A DNA stretch of 64,000 nucleotides from UBA3937 sp050951585. GTDB taxonomy: Bacteria; Bacillota; Peptococcia; DRI-13; DTU073. The position numbers were made by a program, and so were the translations under genes. Below the pieces are notes generated by a model, which saw only the letters and a program-made list of their open reading frames with translations, was not told the DNA's origin and made no database searches. Below, piece after piece: positions 42,564-52,868 of this stretch. Position 1 is the stretch's first letter. Each line of letters begins with the position of its first letter. The stretch is from the NCBI GenBank assembly GCA_050951585.1, contig JBMNJI010000001.1, positions 1 through 64,000 on the forward strand, in the 5' to 3' direction.

Positions 42564-45446
42564 TTACCGTAAATTAAGAGGCATGGGGGCGGTGTAGATA
42601 TCATCATACATATCGCCCCAAATTTTCACTGTCTTTAGCTTGCAGATGTAAAGGCCGTTTTTACCGGCGTATTCGACGCGAATGCGCACCGTATAATCGC
42701 CGTCTTTGTCATCGGGGCTGGTGTAATGCTTCCTTTCATAGATGGTTTCGCCATCCTTAAAGGTATAACGGGTGGCCGGTAACATCCAGGTACATGGGCC
42801 TGTTTTGTCAGCGCGGCCGGAGACTTGCTCCATTTCGACGGATTTGACAAATTTGTAGTTGGGATCATAGAATTCGGCGATCACCCGGGTCGGTCCTGCA
42901 TAGGTGCCGCCAATGGGCCGGGCGGTATCCCCGAGACCGTCAGGCACTTTCGTTTCCCAGTCGTTTTGGTAGTTGGTTACTACGGTGACTTCAAAGCCGT
43001 AACCGGCCCGGGTAATCTCGTTAGGGTCAACCGGGGTGCGCAGTTTTTTGGAGAGCTCCTCGGCATAAGGGATGATTTCCCAGGAACCACGGCTTTCCCG
43101 GTCGCTTTTTTTCGGGTTTTTAGGGTCAGTGGGAATACCTTGTTTCGTATTAACGCTGACATCAAATTCGAGAGACTCGTTGTAGGTAACAGTAACGGGT
43201 TCCCAAATCGGATTATTATAGTCTGTCACTGTGCGCGTAACAGTGCGTGTAATAGGATTACCGTTTTCATCTGTCCCGTCAGTCACCGTATCATGGACGG
43301 TTCTGGTATGATAGCCGGTAATAATGTGGTAAGTCACATCCCAACTGGCGTGGTCTAAGGGTTCACTGCAACTCCGCTGAATATGTTTATTCACCGTAAT
43401 ATATCTTTCCATAAAGTTGTTCGCTCTGTTTTCATCGGGAATCAACTGGGCCGGATCGGCAATGACGGCAAGATTAACGATATCTTCGCGGTCGGGAGCA
43501 CGCCAGGCAAAGGAAAGAGTCTTCGTTTCTCCCAAGGCAAAGGAGACTTTTTCTTCCCGAATTACTTTGCCGTCTTCCTGCCACTCGATTAAGGCTTCCG
43601 GGATCGCTTGCCCCGTATTATTCGCAATGACGGTTTCGATATTTTGCACTTTTCCGGCGTCGGTAGGGGTAACGACCGCAAGGGAGATTACCGCCAGATC
43701 GTGCGTATTCTTGTTAAGCTCAAGGGCGGCAGTGTTATCCAGGCGGGGCTTGATTTCCGCGGTGATTTCCTCAGGATGCCCTTCGGGATTGATGGTCGCT
43801 TGATAGAGCAAACTGCCTGATGGAGGCACTTCAACCGTCCAAGGGGCAACAGTTTGTGTTTCACCGGCGGCGAGGGTAACGGTGCCGCCGGGAATAACGG
43901 CTCCGTCCGGGGTGGTAAGGATGATGGGGATATTTGTATAGTCTTCCGTGGAGGTATTTTCAACCGTGAAGCGGAAAGTCACTTTTTCCCCTGGCGCATA
44001 TTCTTTATCTTCGGCTGCTTCTAAAGAAACCGCTTTAAAGTTGAGCGGCTTTTCCGCTTGATAGGCATGCATGATGCCTTGTCCATCCGTAATCAAGAGG
44101 TAGGAGTCGGCGATAACCATCTCCGGAGAGACACTACCCGCATCGACCGGAAAGAGCTGGGCCGCTTCTTTGACTGCGTTTTCCTTTTTATCATAGAACC
44201 AGGGCACCGGCTCCAGTGTTTCGCCATCTAAGACCCAGGCCGTGCCATCATAGGCAAAGACAAAAACATAATCCTGCTCCGCTTCCGGTGACGGTTTCCA
44301 GTAGAGCAGATTGGATTTGAGGATGGAATTGAAGGGACGGACCCTGTGGGTAAGGCCTGTTTCTTTATCCACGGCGATCACTGCCCCCGGCCCGCCGTAG
44401 GAGTAGTTGTTGTAATGCTGTAGCGGCAGGTAAATGTATTTACTGCCGATGACCGGCGACATGATGTTGTAGCTGTTAAGCGGGCGGTTGAAGTCGAAAT
44501 CTCCGGGCTCCTCGGGGTTTACCCATACACGATTAATTTCGTGTTCGCTTTTATTTAATATTTATAAATGCAACCTCCTCTATCGGCTACATAGATGTAA
44601 TTTTCTTCTGCTGCGGGGGAACCAGGAACGCCTAAGTTGACGTTAGTGTTTATTAAGGTAAATGTATTTTTGTCAGGTAAATATCTGATAAGCAGTGATT
44701 CTTTGTTTTGTGTGTTTTCAGTTCCTACTATCATCCCATTATGAAAGATGGGAGAGCCTGTTACTTCTCCATCCATATGTCCTCTAAAAGCAAGCTTTGC
44801 TTTGAAGCCTAAATCCTGAACAACAAAAAAGCCGTTATCAGCGTACTGCCCGGGCAACCCTGTAGCATCTCCATTTGCGGTTCCAATGGCTATATATGTC
44901 CGATGATTATGAATAAAGACAAAGGGACTGGCGGTTACACGATATCTTTTTTGGTAACTATCACCGTTTTCGATCAGTTGTCAGAATTAACGGTTGGTCC
45001 CAAATAGGGTTGAATGTAACAGGATCTATTGCCCAGAGCCGATGGTCACGGGTAGCCTGATAGATTCGCGGTGCATGAGTAGTTTCCGCATAAGTCGGTG
45101 AAGAACCGGAAGGCAGCTCATGCTGGTTTACGGTGATACGACCAAGGATATTGCCATCTTCCAGTGAGAGCTTTACTAGGTCTTTTCCGGCCTGAACGTA
45201 GATATGACCATCAACCACAATGGGTTGGCTATTCACTTTCCCTTGTAAATTACATGTCCAGGCTTCGTGAAAGGGCAGTCCTGTTTCCGTAAAACTGTCT
45301 TTAATTTGCCTGGAATTGTATTCATCAATCGCAAAGCGAGGTGCAGCAGCAAAAGCCGGCAATGTATTTGCCGGCAAGATGCTTGTTAGGATATAGAACA
45401 TTATTAATATTAATGCCGATAGTTTATGGAATCGATGTAGCTTCAT
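42564..45446 (-). pseudogene. Beta-propeller/CARDB surface protein, copy 1, broken by two frameshifts
   Basis: A second copy of the 959-residue protein at 48967-51846. Relative to that copy it has one extra base near 44974 and one missing base near 44561, splitting it into 44961-45446 (signal peptide and first propeller blades), 44555-~44970 and 42564-~44560. Apart from these, all frames stay open and the 3' two thirds is almost identical to copy 2. The 5' part, especially 44580-44860, is clearly more divergent. Its ATG overlaps the stop of the upstream stalk gene (TAATG). Either recently inactivated or affected by sequencing errors. Confidence 0.8.
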
Positions 45447-46273
45447 TAATTATTACCCCCTCGCAGGTAAGCAGCCCATTCTTCCGGTGTTAATAGTTTC
45501 CGATTATTCCCCGGCTTTTCGTTAATCTCTACTTTTCTTTCCCCCTCAATCCAGTCAACCTTAAAATCAAGAGCTTCAGACAAAGCCCGTAATGGCAGAA
45601 GGGTTCGGTTATTTTCAATAACCGGAGCGACGTCGGAAGTCTTTAATTCGTCGATTAAGCCTGTGATAACCCGAAAGTTATTTTCCCCGATACGAAAGAC
45701 GATCGTTTTACCGGCACGGTCCGTAGCGGTTACGGTACGCTCTTCCTCATTCCATTTTACTTCTGCCTGGACATCCGGATGTTCGAAGATGGCCCGGAGC
45801 GGCACCATTGTCCGTCCTTGAATGATAATCGGCTTTTGATCAGGGAAATCCACTTGCTTACCATTAATGAAAACACTTACTTCAGCAGCAATTGGGGCAG
45901 GTTGCACAGAATCTTCGGGGAATTGATAATTCCCACCAACATGCTGGATTACCCCACCATATTTTGCCCATTTGGTATTTTCAATTGGGACGCCATTGAC
46001 GTGGGTTATGCGACGAATATATGTCTGATTTGTAGTCCATATACCTTTTAATGTTATTTCTATTGCTTCATCTACTGTTATATCAGGATAATTATATATT
46101 GCAAAGGTTCCTGTTCCTTTCATACCATTAGCATGCCAAAACTCCAGAGTATAATCTGCAATTTTATATCTTTCCACCACATCCTCATACCCGGGCAAGA
46201 CAGCCCAAGTTCCTGTTGTTCCCGCTATTGTCAATATAAAGGCAAACAGTAAGCCTATTGCGGCTTTTTTCAT
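45446..46273 (-). CDS. Secreted stalk-domain (copper amine oxidase N) protein, copy A
   Basis: A 275-residue exported protein: signal peptide (KKAAIGLLFAFILTIAGTTGTWA), a ~100-residue region unknown to me (residues ~27-125, with ADYTLEFWHANGMKGTGTF), then a Cu_amine_oxidN1 'stalk' domain (~130-255: VFINGKQVDFPDQKPIIIQGRTMVPLRAIFE ... RTLLPLRALSEAL). These domains are typical of Clostridia surface proteins and have no known amine oxidase activity. The stop overlaps the start of the propeller gene (TAATG), so the two are translationally coupled. Promoter and ribosome site are conserved in copies B, C and D. Confidence 0.8.
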   Translation of the reverse strand: MKKAAIGLLFAFILTIAGTTGTWAVLPGYEDVVERYKIADYTLEFWHANGMKGTGTFAIYNYPDITVDEAIEITLKGIWTTNQTYIRRITHVNGVPIENTKWAKYGGVIQHVGGNYQFPEDSVQPAPIAAEVSVFINGKQVDFPDQKPIIIQGRTMVPLRAIFEHPDVQAEVKWNEEERTVTATDRAGKTIVFRIGENNFRVITGLIDELKTSDVAPVIENNRTLLPLRALSEALDFKVDWIEGERKVEINEKPGNNRKLLTPEEWAAYLRGGNN

Positions 46274-46309
46274 TATCGAATACCCCCTTAAACTGATACT
46301 ACTTCTACT

Positions 46310-46338
46310 ATTTTACAGAAATATAGTATTAATTACAA
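46310..46338 (-). promoter_or_regulatory. Promoter of stalk gene copy A
   Basis: On the minus strand TTGTAA (46338-46333), 17-base spacer, TAAAAT (46315-46310), about 40 bases before the ATG, with AAGGGGG as ribosome site. The same block is kept at 52710-52738 (copy C), 53883-53911 (copy D) and, with TTGAAA, at 47328-47356 (copy B). Confidence 0.6.
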
Positions 46339-46469
46339 CCTTTTCTAAAATCAGCCATCATGCATAAAACCTGCATATAACATATCTCTTAAACATATTT
46401 CACCCATCATCATGCCGTTTCATTAATTCTTCATGGGACATGAGTTTAGAGCCGTTGTAGGGCATGCTG

Positions 46470-46523
46470 GTGACATGGATGGTATTTATACTCACGTGGT
46501 AATAAATTCTTTAGACCAGTATA
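46470..46523 (+). pseudogene. Internal fragment of the AAA ATPase gene
   Basis: About 50 bases nearly identical to 48541-48593 inside the intact ATPase gene (coding MDGIYTHVV). It marks an internal deletion that removed an ATPase copy once divergent from stalk copy A and joined its remnant to the end of copy B. Confidence 0.7.
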
Positions 46524-47290
46524 CGCCCCGGCTTTTCGTTAATCTCTACTTTTCTTTCCCCCTCAATCCAGTCAACCTTAAAATCAAGAGCTTCAGACAA
46601 AGCCCGTAATGGCAGAAGGGTTCGGTTATTTTCAATAACCGGAGCGACATCGGAAGTCTTTAATTCGTCGATTAAGCCTGTGATAACCCGAAAGTTATTT
46701 TCCCCGATACGAAAGACGATCGTTTTACCGGCACGGTCCGTAGCGGTTACGGTACGCTCTTCCTCATTCCATTTTACTTCTGCCTGGACATCCGGATGTT
46801 CGAAGATGGCCCGGAGCGGCACCATTGTCCGTCCTTGAATGATAATCGGCTTTTGATCAGGGAACTCCACTTGCTTACCATTAATGAAAACACTTACTTC
46901 AGCAGCAATTGGGGCAGGTTGCACAGAATCTTCGGGGAATTGATAATTCCCACCAACATGCTGGATTACCCCGCCATATTTTGCCCATTTGGTATTTTCA
47001 ATGGGCACTCCATTGACGTGGGTTATGCGACGAATATCTTTTTGATTTGTAGTCCATATACCTTTTAATGTTATTTCTATTGCTTCATCTACTGTTATAT
47101 CAGGATAATTATATATTGCAAAGGTTCCTGTTCCTTTCATACCATTAGCATGCCAAAACTCCAAGGTATAATCTGCGATTTTATAACTTTCCACCACATC
47201 CTCATATCCGGGCAAGACAGCCCAAGTCCCCGTCGTTCCCGCTATTGTCAAAATAAAGGCAAACAGTAATCCTATTGCGGCTTTTTTCAT
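46511..47290 (-). CDS. Stalk-domain protein, copy B (3' truncated)
   Basis: A 259-residue near-duplicate of copy A. It is the same through VEINEKPG and then ends abruptly (RILV) where the ATPase fragment has been joined, losing the last ~16 residues and the coupled propeller gene. Signal peptide and stalk domain are complete, so the protein may still be made. Promoter TTGAAA-N17-TAAAAT is the best of the copies. Confidence 0.75.
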   Translation of the reverse strand: MKKAAIGLLFAFILTIAGTTGTWAVLPGYEDVVESYKIADYTLEFWHANGMKGTGTFAIYNYPDITVDEAIEITLKGIWTTNQKDIRRITHVNGVPIENTKWAKYGGVIQHVGGNYQFPEDSVQPAPIAAEVSVFINGKQVEFPDQKPIIIQGRTMVPLRAIFEHPDVQAEVKWNEEERTVTATDRAGKTIVFRIGENNFRVITGLIDELKTSDVAPVIENNRTLLPLRALSEALDFKVDWIEGERKVEINEKPGRILV

Positions 47291-47489
47291 TATAGAATAC
47301 CCCCCTTAAACTGATACTACTTCTACTATTTTACAGAAATATAGTAATAATTTCAACCTTTTCTAAAATAGCCATCATGCAAACGCATACTTAGTTTAAG
47401 CTCATCATCATGCCGTTTCATTAATTCTTCATGGATCATGAGCTTTGAGCCTTTTGCGCTTGACGGCAGGTAATTAATGTACATATAAT

Positions 47490-47530
47490 TTTTATCAAAT
47501 CAAGATTATACTAAACACGATTTGATAAAA
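47490..47530 (+). promoter_or_regulatory. Palindromic operator/promoter of the AAA ATPase gene
   Basis: Perfect 12-bp inverted repeat TTTTATCAAATC (47490-47501) / GATTTGATAAAA (47519-47530) with a 17-base centre containing TTATACT. AAGGAGG and the ATPase ATG follow at once. A 10-bp version of the same repeat occurs twice more (near 52873-52909 and 53019-53055) without an ATPase gene. Confidence 0.6.
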
Positions 47531-47549
47531 GCCAAGGAGGCCGGTTCAG

Positions 47550-48959
47550 ATGTTTATCGGCAGAGAGAATGAGCTGAATTTTTTGGAGAACAAATACCTC
47601 TCCCAAGGTGGTCAACTTATTGTGATGTATGGCCGCCGCCGTGTTGGGAAGACCGAAACCTTGCGTAAATTTTGCGAAGGAAAAAGCCATGTCTTCTATT
47701 CCTGTACAGAATGTACAGACGAACAGCAACTCAAAGCCTTTAGTAGCAGGATGCTCATGGCGAATGTTCCGGCGGCCAAATATGTCCGGGAGTTTTCAGA
47801 CTGGGAGCAGGCGCTTGCTTGTGTGTCTGAATTGCCCGCGGAAAGGAAAAAACTGCTGGTTATTGACGAGTTTCCCTATATGATAAAAAATAATGCTTCC
47901 ATCCCTTCCATACTGCAAAAATTATGGGATGAGAAGCTAAAAGATGAAAATGTGATGATTATTCTCTGTGGTAGCGCCATGTCTTTTATCGAAAACGAAA
48001 TCTTAGCAGAAAAGAACCCCTTATACGGAAGAGCTACCGGTATCCTAAAAATGAGCGAAATGAATTTCTATGAGGCGATTCAATTCTTCCCTCATTACTC
48101 ATTATTGGATCAGATTCATGCTTATGCCATCTTAGGGGGCATCCCGCACTATTTAAAACAGTTTGACGATGAGCAATCACTGGAGGAAAATATCAAGGCC
48201 AATATTCTACAAAGAGGGAGCATCCTTTATTCCGAAGTGGAATTTCTGATGCGACAGGAGTTACGTGAGACCACTGTCTACAACACCATTATTGGAGCGG
48301 TTGCTTTAGGAAATACGAAGCTTAATGATATTTACCAAAAAACACAGATAGAAAAAAGCAAGCTGGCGGTGTATCTGAAAAACCTCATGTCTCTTGGGAT
48401 TATCGAAAGGGAATTTCCCGTTTCCGATGGTCTTAAAAATCAGGCAAATATCCAAAGAGGGTTATACCGGATTACCGATCACTTTTTCCGTTTTTGGTAT
48501 GCTTTCGTTTTCCCCAATATCTCGGAGCTGGAAGCCGGCGACATGGATGGTATTTATACTCACGTGGTAAAAAACTCTTTAGATCAGTTTACATCCGGTA
48601 TCTTTGAGTTGATTTGCCGCGAATATTTACGCCGTCAAAACAGACAAGGAAAGCTTCCTTTTCGTTTTACCAAAATCGGGCGCTGGTGGAACAAGACAGA
48701 TGAACTTGATATCATGGCAACTGATCTGGAGATGACTAATTTTCTCTTAGGCGAATGTAAATTTAAAAATAGTGTCTTTAATTTGCATGATCTAAACAAT
48801 ATGTTATTCAAATTCAAGCCAGGTAAACAGACAGCTAAAGTCTATTACTATCTTTTTTCCAAAAGTGGCTTTAGCGAGGAGCTTATAAATGCTGTTGAAG
48901 GGCAAAAAAGTGGGTATAAAAATATTAGGCTGGTGACATTGGAGCAATTGATGGAATAA
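47550..48959 (+). CDS. AAA ATPase with DUF234-type C terminus
   Basis: A 469-residue single-chain ATPase of the ATPase_2 (archaeal-type STAND-like) group: Walker A GRRRVGKT near residue 30, Walker B LLVIDEFPYM near 110, sensor CGSAMSF, a winged-helix region (~240-330) and a C-terminal DUF234 segment where D...GECKFK gives a PD-(D/E)xK-like nuclease pattern. Function of the family is poorly known. ATG 47550 follows AAGGAGG. It is divergent from stalk copy B and convergent, 7 bases apart, with the intact propeller gene. Confidence 0.8.
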   Translation: MFIGRENELNFLENKYLSQGGQLIVMYGRRRVGKTETLRKFCEGKSHVFYSCTECTDEQQLKAFSSRMLMANVPAAKYVREFSDWEQALACVSELPAERKKLLVIDEFPYMIKNNASIPSILQKLWDEKLKDENVMIILCGSAMSFIENEILAEKNPLYGRATGILKMSEMNFYEAIQFFPHYSLLDQIHAYAILGGIPHYLKQFDDEQSLEENIKANILQRGSILYSEVEFLMRQELRETTVYNTIIGAVALGNTKLNDIYQKTQIEKSKLAVYLKNLMSLGIIEREFPVSDGLKNQANIQRGLYRITDHFFRFWYAFVFPNISELEAGDMDGIYTHVVKNSLDQFTSGIFELICREYLRRQNRQGKLPFRFTKIGRWWNKTDELDIMATDLEMTNFLLGECKFKNSVFNLHDLNNMLFKFKPGKQTAKVYYYLFSKSGFSEELINAVEGQKSGYKNIRLVTLEQLME

Positions 48960-48966
48960 CCTCGTT

Positions 48967-51846
48967 TTACCGTAAATCAAGGGGCAGAGGTGCGGTGTAG
49001 ATATCATCATACATATCGCCCCAGATTTTCACCGTCTTTAGCTTGCAGATGTAAAGGCCGTTTTTACCGGCGTATTCGACGCGAATGCGCACCGTATAAT
49101 CGCCGTCTTTGTCGTCGGGGCTGGTGTAATGCTTCCTTTCATAGATGGTTTCGCCATCCTTAAAGGTATAACGGGTGGCCGGTAACATCCAGGTGCACTC
49201 GCCCGTTTTGTCAGCGCGGCCGGAGACTTGCTCCATTTCGACGGATTTGACAAATTTGTAGTTGGGATCATAGAATTCGGCAATCACCCGGGTCGGTCCT
49301 TCATAGGTGCCGCCAATGGGCCGGGCGGTATCCTCGAGCCCGTCAGGCACTTTCGTTTCCCAGTCGTTTTGGTAGTTGGTTACTACGGTGACTTCAAAGC
49401 CGTAACCGGCTCGGGTAATCTCGTTAGGGTCAACCGGGGTGCGCAGTTTTTTGGAGAGCTCCTCGGCATAAGGGATGATTTCCCAGGAACCACGGCTTTC
49501 CCGGTCGCTTTTTTTCGGGTTTTTAGGGTCAGTGGGAATACCTTGTTTCGTATTAACGCTGACATCAAATTCGAGAGACTCGTTGTAGGTAACAGTAACG
49601 GGTTCCCAAATGGGATTATTATAGTCCGTAACCTGGCGCGACACCCTTTGGGTAATCGGGGCGCCGTTTTCATCCGTTCCCACAGTTACCGTATCATAGA
49701 CTGTTCTGGTATGATAGCCGGTAATAATGTGGTAAGTCACATCCCAACTGGCTCTGTCTAAGGGTTCTTTGCAACTCCGCTCGACATGTTTATTCACCGT
49801 AATATATCTTTCCATAAAGTTGTTCGCTCTGTTTTCATCGGGAATCAGCTGGGCCGGATCGGCAATGACGGCTAGATTGACGATATCTTCACGGTCGGGA
49901 GCACGCCAGGCAAAGGAAAGAGTTTTGCTTTCCCCCAAGGCAAAGGAGACTTTTTCTTCCCGAATTACTTTGCCGTCTTCCTGCCACTCGATTAAGGCTT
50001 CCGGGATCGCTTGCCCCGTATTATTCGCAATGACGGTTTCGATATTTTGCACTTTTCCGGCGTCGGTAGGGGAAACTACCGCAAGGGAGATTACCGCCAG
50101 ATCGTGCGTATTTTTGTTAAGCTCGAGTGCGGCCGTGTTATCGAGGCGGGGCTTGATTTCCGCGGTGATTTCCTCAGGATGTCCTTCGGGATTGATGGTC
50201 GCTTGATAGAGCAGACTGCCTGATGGAGGCACTTCAACCGTCCAGGGGGATACAGTTTGTGTTTCACCCGCGGCGAGGTCAACGGTGCCGCCGGGAATAA
50301 CGGCTCCGTCCGGGGTGGTAAGGATAATGGGGATATTTGTATAGTCTTCCGTGGAGGTATTTTCAACCGTGAAGCGGAAAGTCACTTTTTCTCCCGGGGC
50401 ATATTCTCTATCTTCGGCTGCTTCTAAAGAAACCGCTTTAAAGTTGAGCGGCTTTTCTGCTTTATAGGCATGCATGATGCCTTGTCCATCCGTAATCAGG
50501 AGGTAGGAGTCGGCGATAACCATCTCCGGAGAGACACTGCCCGCATCGACCGGAAAGAGCTGGGCCGCTTCTTTGACGACATTTTCTTTTTTATCATAGA
50601 ACCAGGGCACCGGCTCCAGTGTTTCGCCATCTAAGACCCAGGCTGTGCCATCATAGGCAAAGACAAAAACATAATCCTGCTCCGCTTCCGGTGACGGCTT
50701 CCAGTAGAGCAGATTGGATTTGAGGATGGAATTGAAGGGGTGGACCCTGTGGGTAAGGCCTGTTTCTTTATCTACGGCAATCACCGCCCCCGGTCCGCCG
50801 TTGGAGTAGTTGTTGTAATGCTGTAGCGGCAGGTAAATATATTTACTGCCGATCACCGGTGACATGAGGTTGTAGCTGTTAAGCGGGCGGTTGAAGTCAA
50901 AATCTCCGGGCTCCTCGGGGTTTTTCCACACACGATTAATTTCGTGTTCGTTTTTATTTATATATTTATAAATACAACTTCCCCTATCTGCTACATAGAT
51001 ATAGTTTCCTTCTGCTGCGGGAGAACCTGGAACACCCAAATTGACGTTAGTATTTATTAGAGCGAATTTACTTTCTTCGAGTAAATATCTAATAAGTAAT
51101 GACTCCTTATTTTGACTGTTTTCCGTCCCAATAATCATTCCATTATGAAAGATAGGCGATCCAGTTACTTCTCCATCCATTTTTTGATTAAGAATACTTA
51201 CTGCTCGAAATCCTAAATCCTGAATAATAAAGAAACCGTTATCAGCGTACTGCCCGGGCAACCCAGTAGCATCACCATTTGCGGTTCCTATGGCTATATA
51301 TGTCCGATGATTATGAATAAAGACAAAGGGACTGGCGGTTACACGATATCTTTTTTTATAGCTGTCACCGTTCTCGTCAGTAGACAGAATTAACGGTTGG
51401 TCCCAAATAGGGGTAAAAGTAGATGGGTCTATTGCCCAGAGCCGGTGGTCACGGGTAGCCTGATAAATCCGCGGGGCATGAGTGGTTTCTGCATATGTTG
51501 GCGATGAACCGGAAGGTAGCTCATGCTGGTTTACGGTGATGCGGCCGATAATTTTGCCGTCTTCCAGTGAGAGCTTTACTAGGTCTTTTCCTGCTTGAAC
51601 GTAGATATATCCATCAACCACAATGGGTTGGCTATTTACCTTCCCCTTTAAATCACAGGTCCAGGCTTCGTAAAAGGGCAGCCCTGTTTCCGTAAAACTG
51701 TCTTTAATTTGCCTGGAATTGTATTCATCAATCGCAAAGCGGGGCGCAGCAGCAAAAACCGGCAAGGTATTTGCCGGCAAGATGCTTGTCAGGATATATG
51801 CAAATAATATCAATACCGATACGATATGAATTCTACATAACCTCAT
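48967..51846 (-). CDS. Secreted beta-propeller/CARDB surface protein, copy 2 (intact)
   Basis: A 959-residue exported protein. Order: signal peptide (to ~32, ...PVFAAAP), PQQ-like propeller blades (~55-470; for example QPIVVDGYIYVQAGKDLVKL, GSPAAEGNYIYVADRG, GSKYIYLPL, YVFVFAYDGTAWVLDGE), a beta-sandwich (~480-585, YAPGEKVTFRFTVENTS), a CARDB-like domain (~600-705, VIANNTGQAIPEALI ... ENRANNF), and a C-terminal ~250 residues of unknown fold. No wall anchor or catalytic site recognised. It is coupled to stalk copy C by a TAATG overlap, so the two likely form a surface complex. Confidence 0.8.
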   Translation of the reverse strand: MRLCRIHIVSVLILFAYILTSILPANTLPVFAAAPRFAIDEYNSRQIKDSFTETGLPFYEAWTCDLKGKVNSQPIVVDGYIYVQAGKDLVKLSLEDGKIIGRITVNQHELPSGSSPTYAETTHAPRIYQATRDHRLWAIDPSTFTPIWDQPLILSTDENGDSYKKRYRVTASPFVFIHNHRTYIAIGTANGDATGLPGQYADNGFFIIQDLGFRAVSILNQKMDGEVTGSPIFHNGMIIGTENSQNKESLLIRYLLEESKFALINTNVNLGVPGSPAAEGNYIYVADRGSCIYKYINKNEHEINRVWKNPEEPGDFDFNRPLNSYNLMSPVIGSKYIYLPLQHYNNYSNGGPGAVIAVDKETGLTHRVHPFNSILKSNLLYWKPSPEAEQDYVFVFAYDGTAWVLDGETLEPVPWFYDKKENVVKEAAQLFPVDAGSVSPEMVIADSYLLITDGQGIMHAYKAEKPLNFKAVSLEAAEDREYAPGEKVTFRFTVENTSTEDYTNIPIILTTPDGAVIPGGTVDLAAGETQTVSPWTVEVPPSGSLLYQATINPEGHPEEITAEIKPRLDNTAALELNKNTHDLAVISLAVVSPTDAGKVQNIETVIANNTGQAIPEALIEWQEDGKVIREEKVSFALGESKTLSFAWRAPDREDIVNLAVIADPAQLIPDENRANNFMERYITVNKHVERSCKEPLDRASWDVTYHIITGYHTRTVYDTVTVGTDENGAPITQRVSRQVTDYNNPIWEPVTVTYNESLEFDVSVNTKQGIPTDPKNPKKSDRESRGSWEIIPYAEELSKKLRTPVDPNEITRAGYGFEVTVVTNYQNDWETKVPDGLEDTARPIGGTYEGPTRVIAEFYDPNYKFVKSVEMEQVSGRADKTGECTWMLPATRYTFKDGETIYERKHYTSPDDKDGDYTVRIRVEYAGKNGLYICKLKTVKIWGDMYDDIYTAPLPLDLR

Positions 51847-52673
51847 TAGGCATTATCTCCTTTCAGATAAACGGCCCATTCTTCCGGTGTTAGTAGTTTC
51901 CGTTTATTCCCCGGCTGCTCGTTAATTTCTACTTTTCTTTCCCCCTCAATCCAGTCAACCTTAAAATCAAGAGCTTCAGACAAAGCCCGTAAAGGCAAAA
52001 GGGTTCGGTTGTTTTCAATAACCGGAGCCACGTCGGAGGTCTTTAAGTCGTCAATTAAGCCTGTGATTACCCGAAAGTTGTTTTCCCCGATACGAAAGAC
52101 AATCGTTTTCCCGGCACGGTCCGTCGCGGTTACGGTACGCTCTTCCTCATTCCATTTTACTTCCGCCTGCACATCCGGATGTTCGAAGATGGCCCGGAGC
52201 GGAACCATTGTTCGTCCTTGAATGATGATAGGCTTTTGATCAGGAAATTCCACTTGCTTACCATTGATGAAAACAGTAACCTCCGTGGCAATTGGGTCAG
52301 GTTGTACAGGATCGTCGGGGAATTGATAGTTCCCGCCCACATGCTGGATAACGCCACCGTATTTTGCCCATTTGGTATTTTCAATGGGCACCCCATTGAC
52401 GTGGGTTATGCGACGAATATCTTTTTGATTTGTAGTCCATAAGCCTTTTAACACTATTTCAATTGCTTCATCAACTGTTAATCCAGGATATTCATATATT
52501 GCAAAGGTGCCAGTTCCTTTCATTCCATTTGCATGCCAAAACTCCAAGGTATAATCTGCTATTTTCTCGTAGGAAATTGAATTCTCATACCCAGGCAAGA
52601 CAGCCCAAGTCTCGGCCGTTCCCGTTATTGTCAAAATAAAGGCAAACAGTAAGCCTATTGCGGCTTTTTTCAT
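51846..52673 (-). CDS. Stalk-domain protein, copy C
   Basis: A 275-residue copy with signal peptide, unknown N-terminal region and stalk domain. It is the most divergent full-length copy (PGYENSISYEKIADY instead of PGYEDVVESYKIADY; many silent changes). It keeps the complete C terminus (PEEWAVYLKGDN) and the overlapping start of the intact propeller gene, so this pair is probably the functional operon. Promoter at 52710-52738. Confidence 0.8.
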   Translation of the reverse strand: MKKAAIGLLFAFILTITGTAETWAVLPGYENSISYEKIADYTLEFWHANGMKGTGTFAIYEYPGLTVDEAIEIVLKGLWTTNQKDIRRITHVNGVPIENTKWAKYGGVIQHVGGNYQFPDDPVQPDPIATEVTVFINGKQVEFPDQKPIIIQGRTMVPLRAIFEHPDVQAEVKWNEEERTVTATDRAGKTIVFRIGENNFRVITGLIDDLKTSDVAPVIENNRTLLPLRALSEALDFKVDWIEGERKVEINEQPGNKRKLLTPEEWAVYLKGDNA

Positions 52674-52868
52674 TATGGAATACCCCCTTAAACTGATACT
52701 ACTTCTACTATTTTACAGAAATATAGTAGTAATTACAACCTTTTCTAAAATTAGCCATCCTGCAAAAACATTTCCCTTAAACATATTTGCTACCTCATCA
52801 TCCCGTTTCATTAATCCTTCATTAGTCATGGGTTTTGAGTCAGTTCCTTAACGACAGGTAAATAATAT

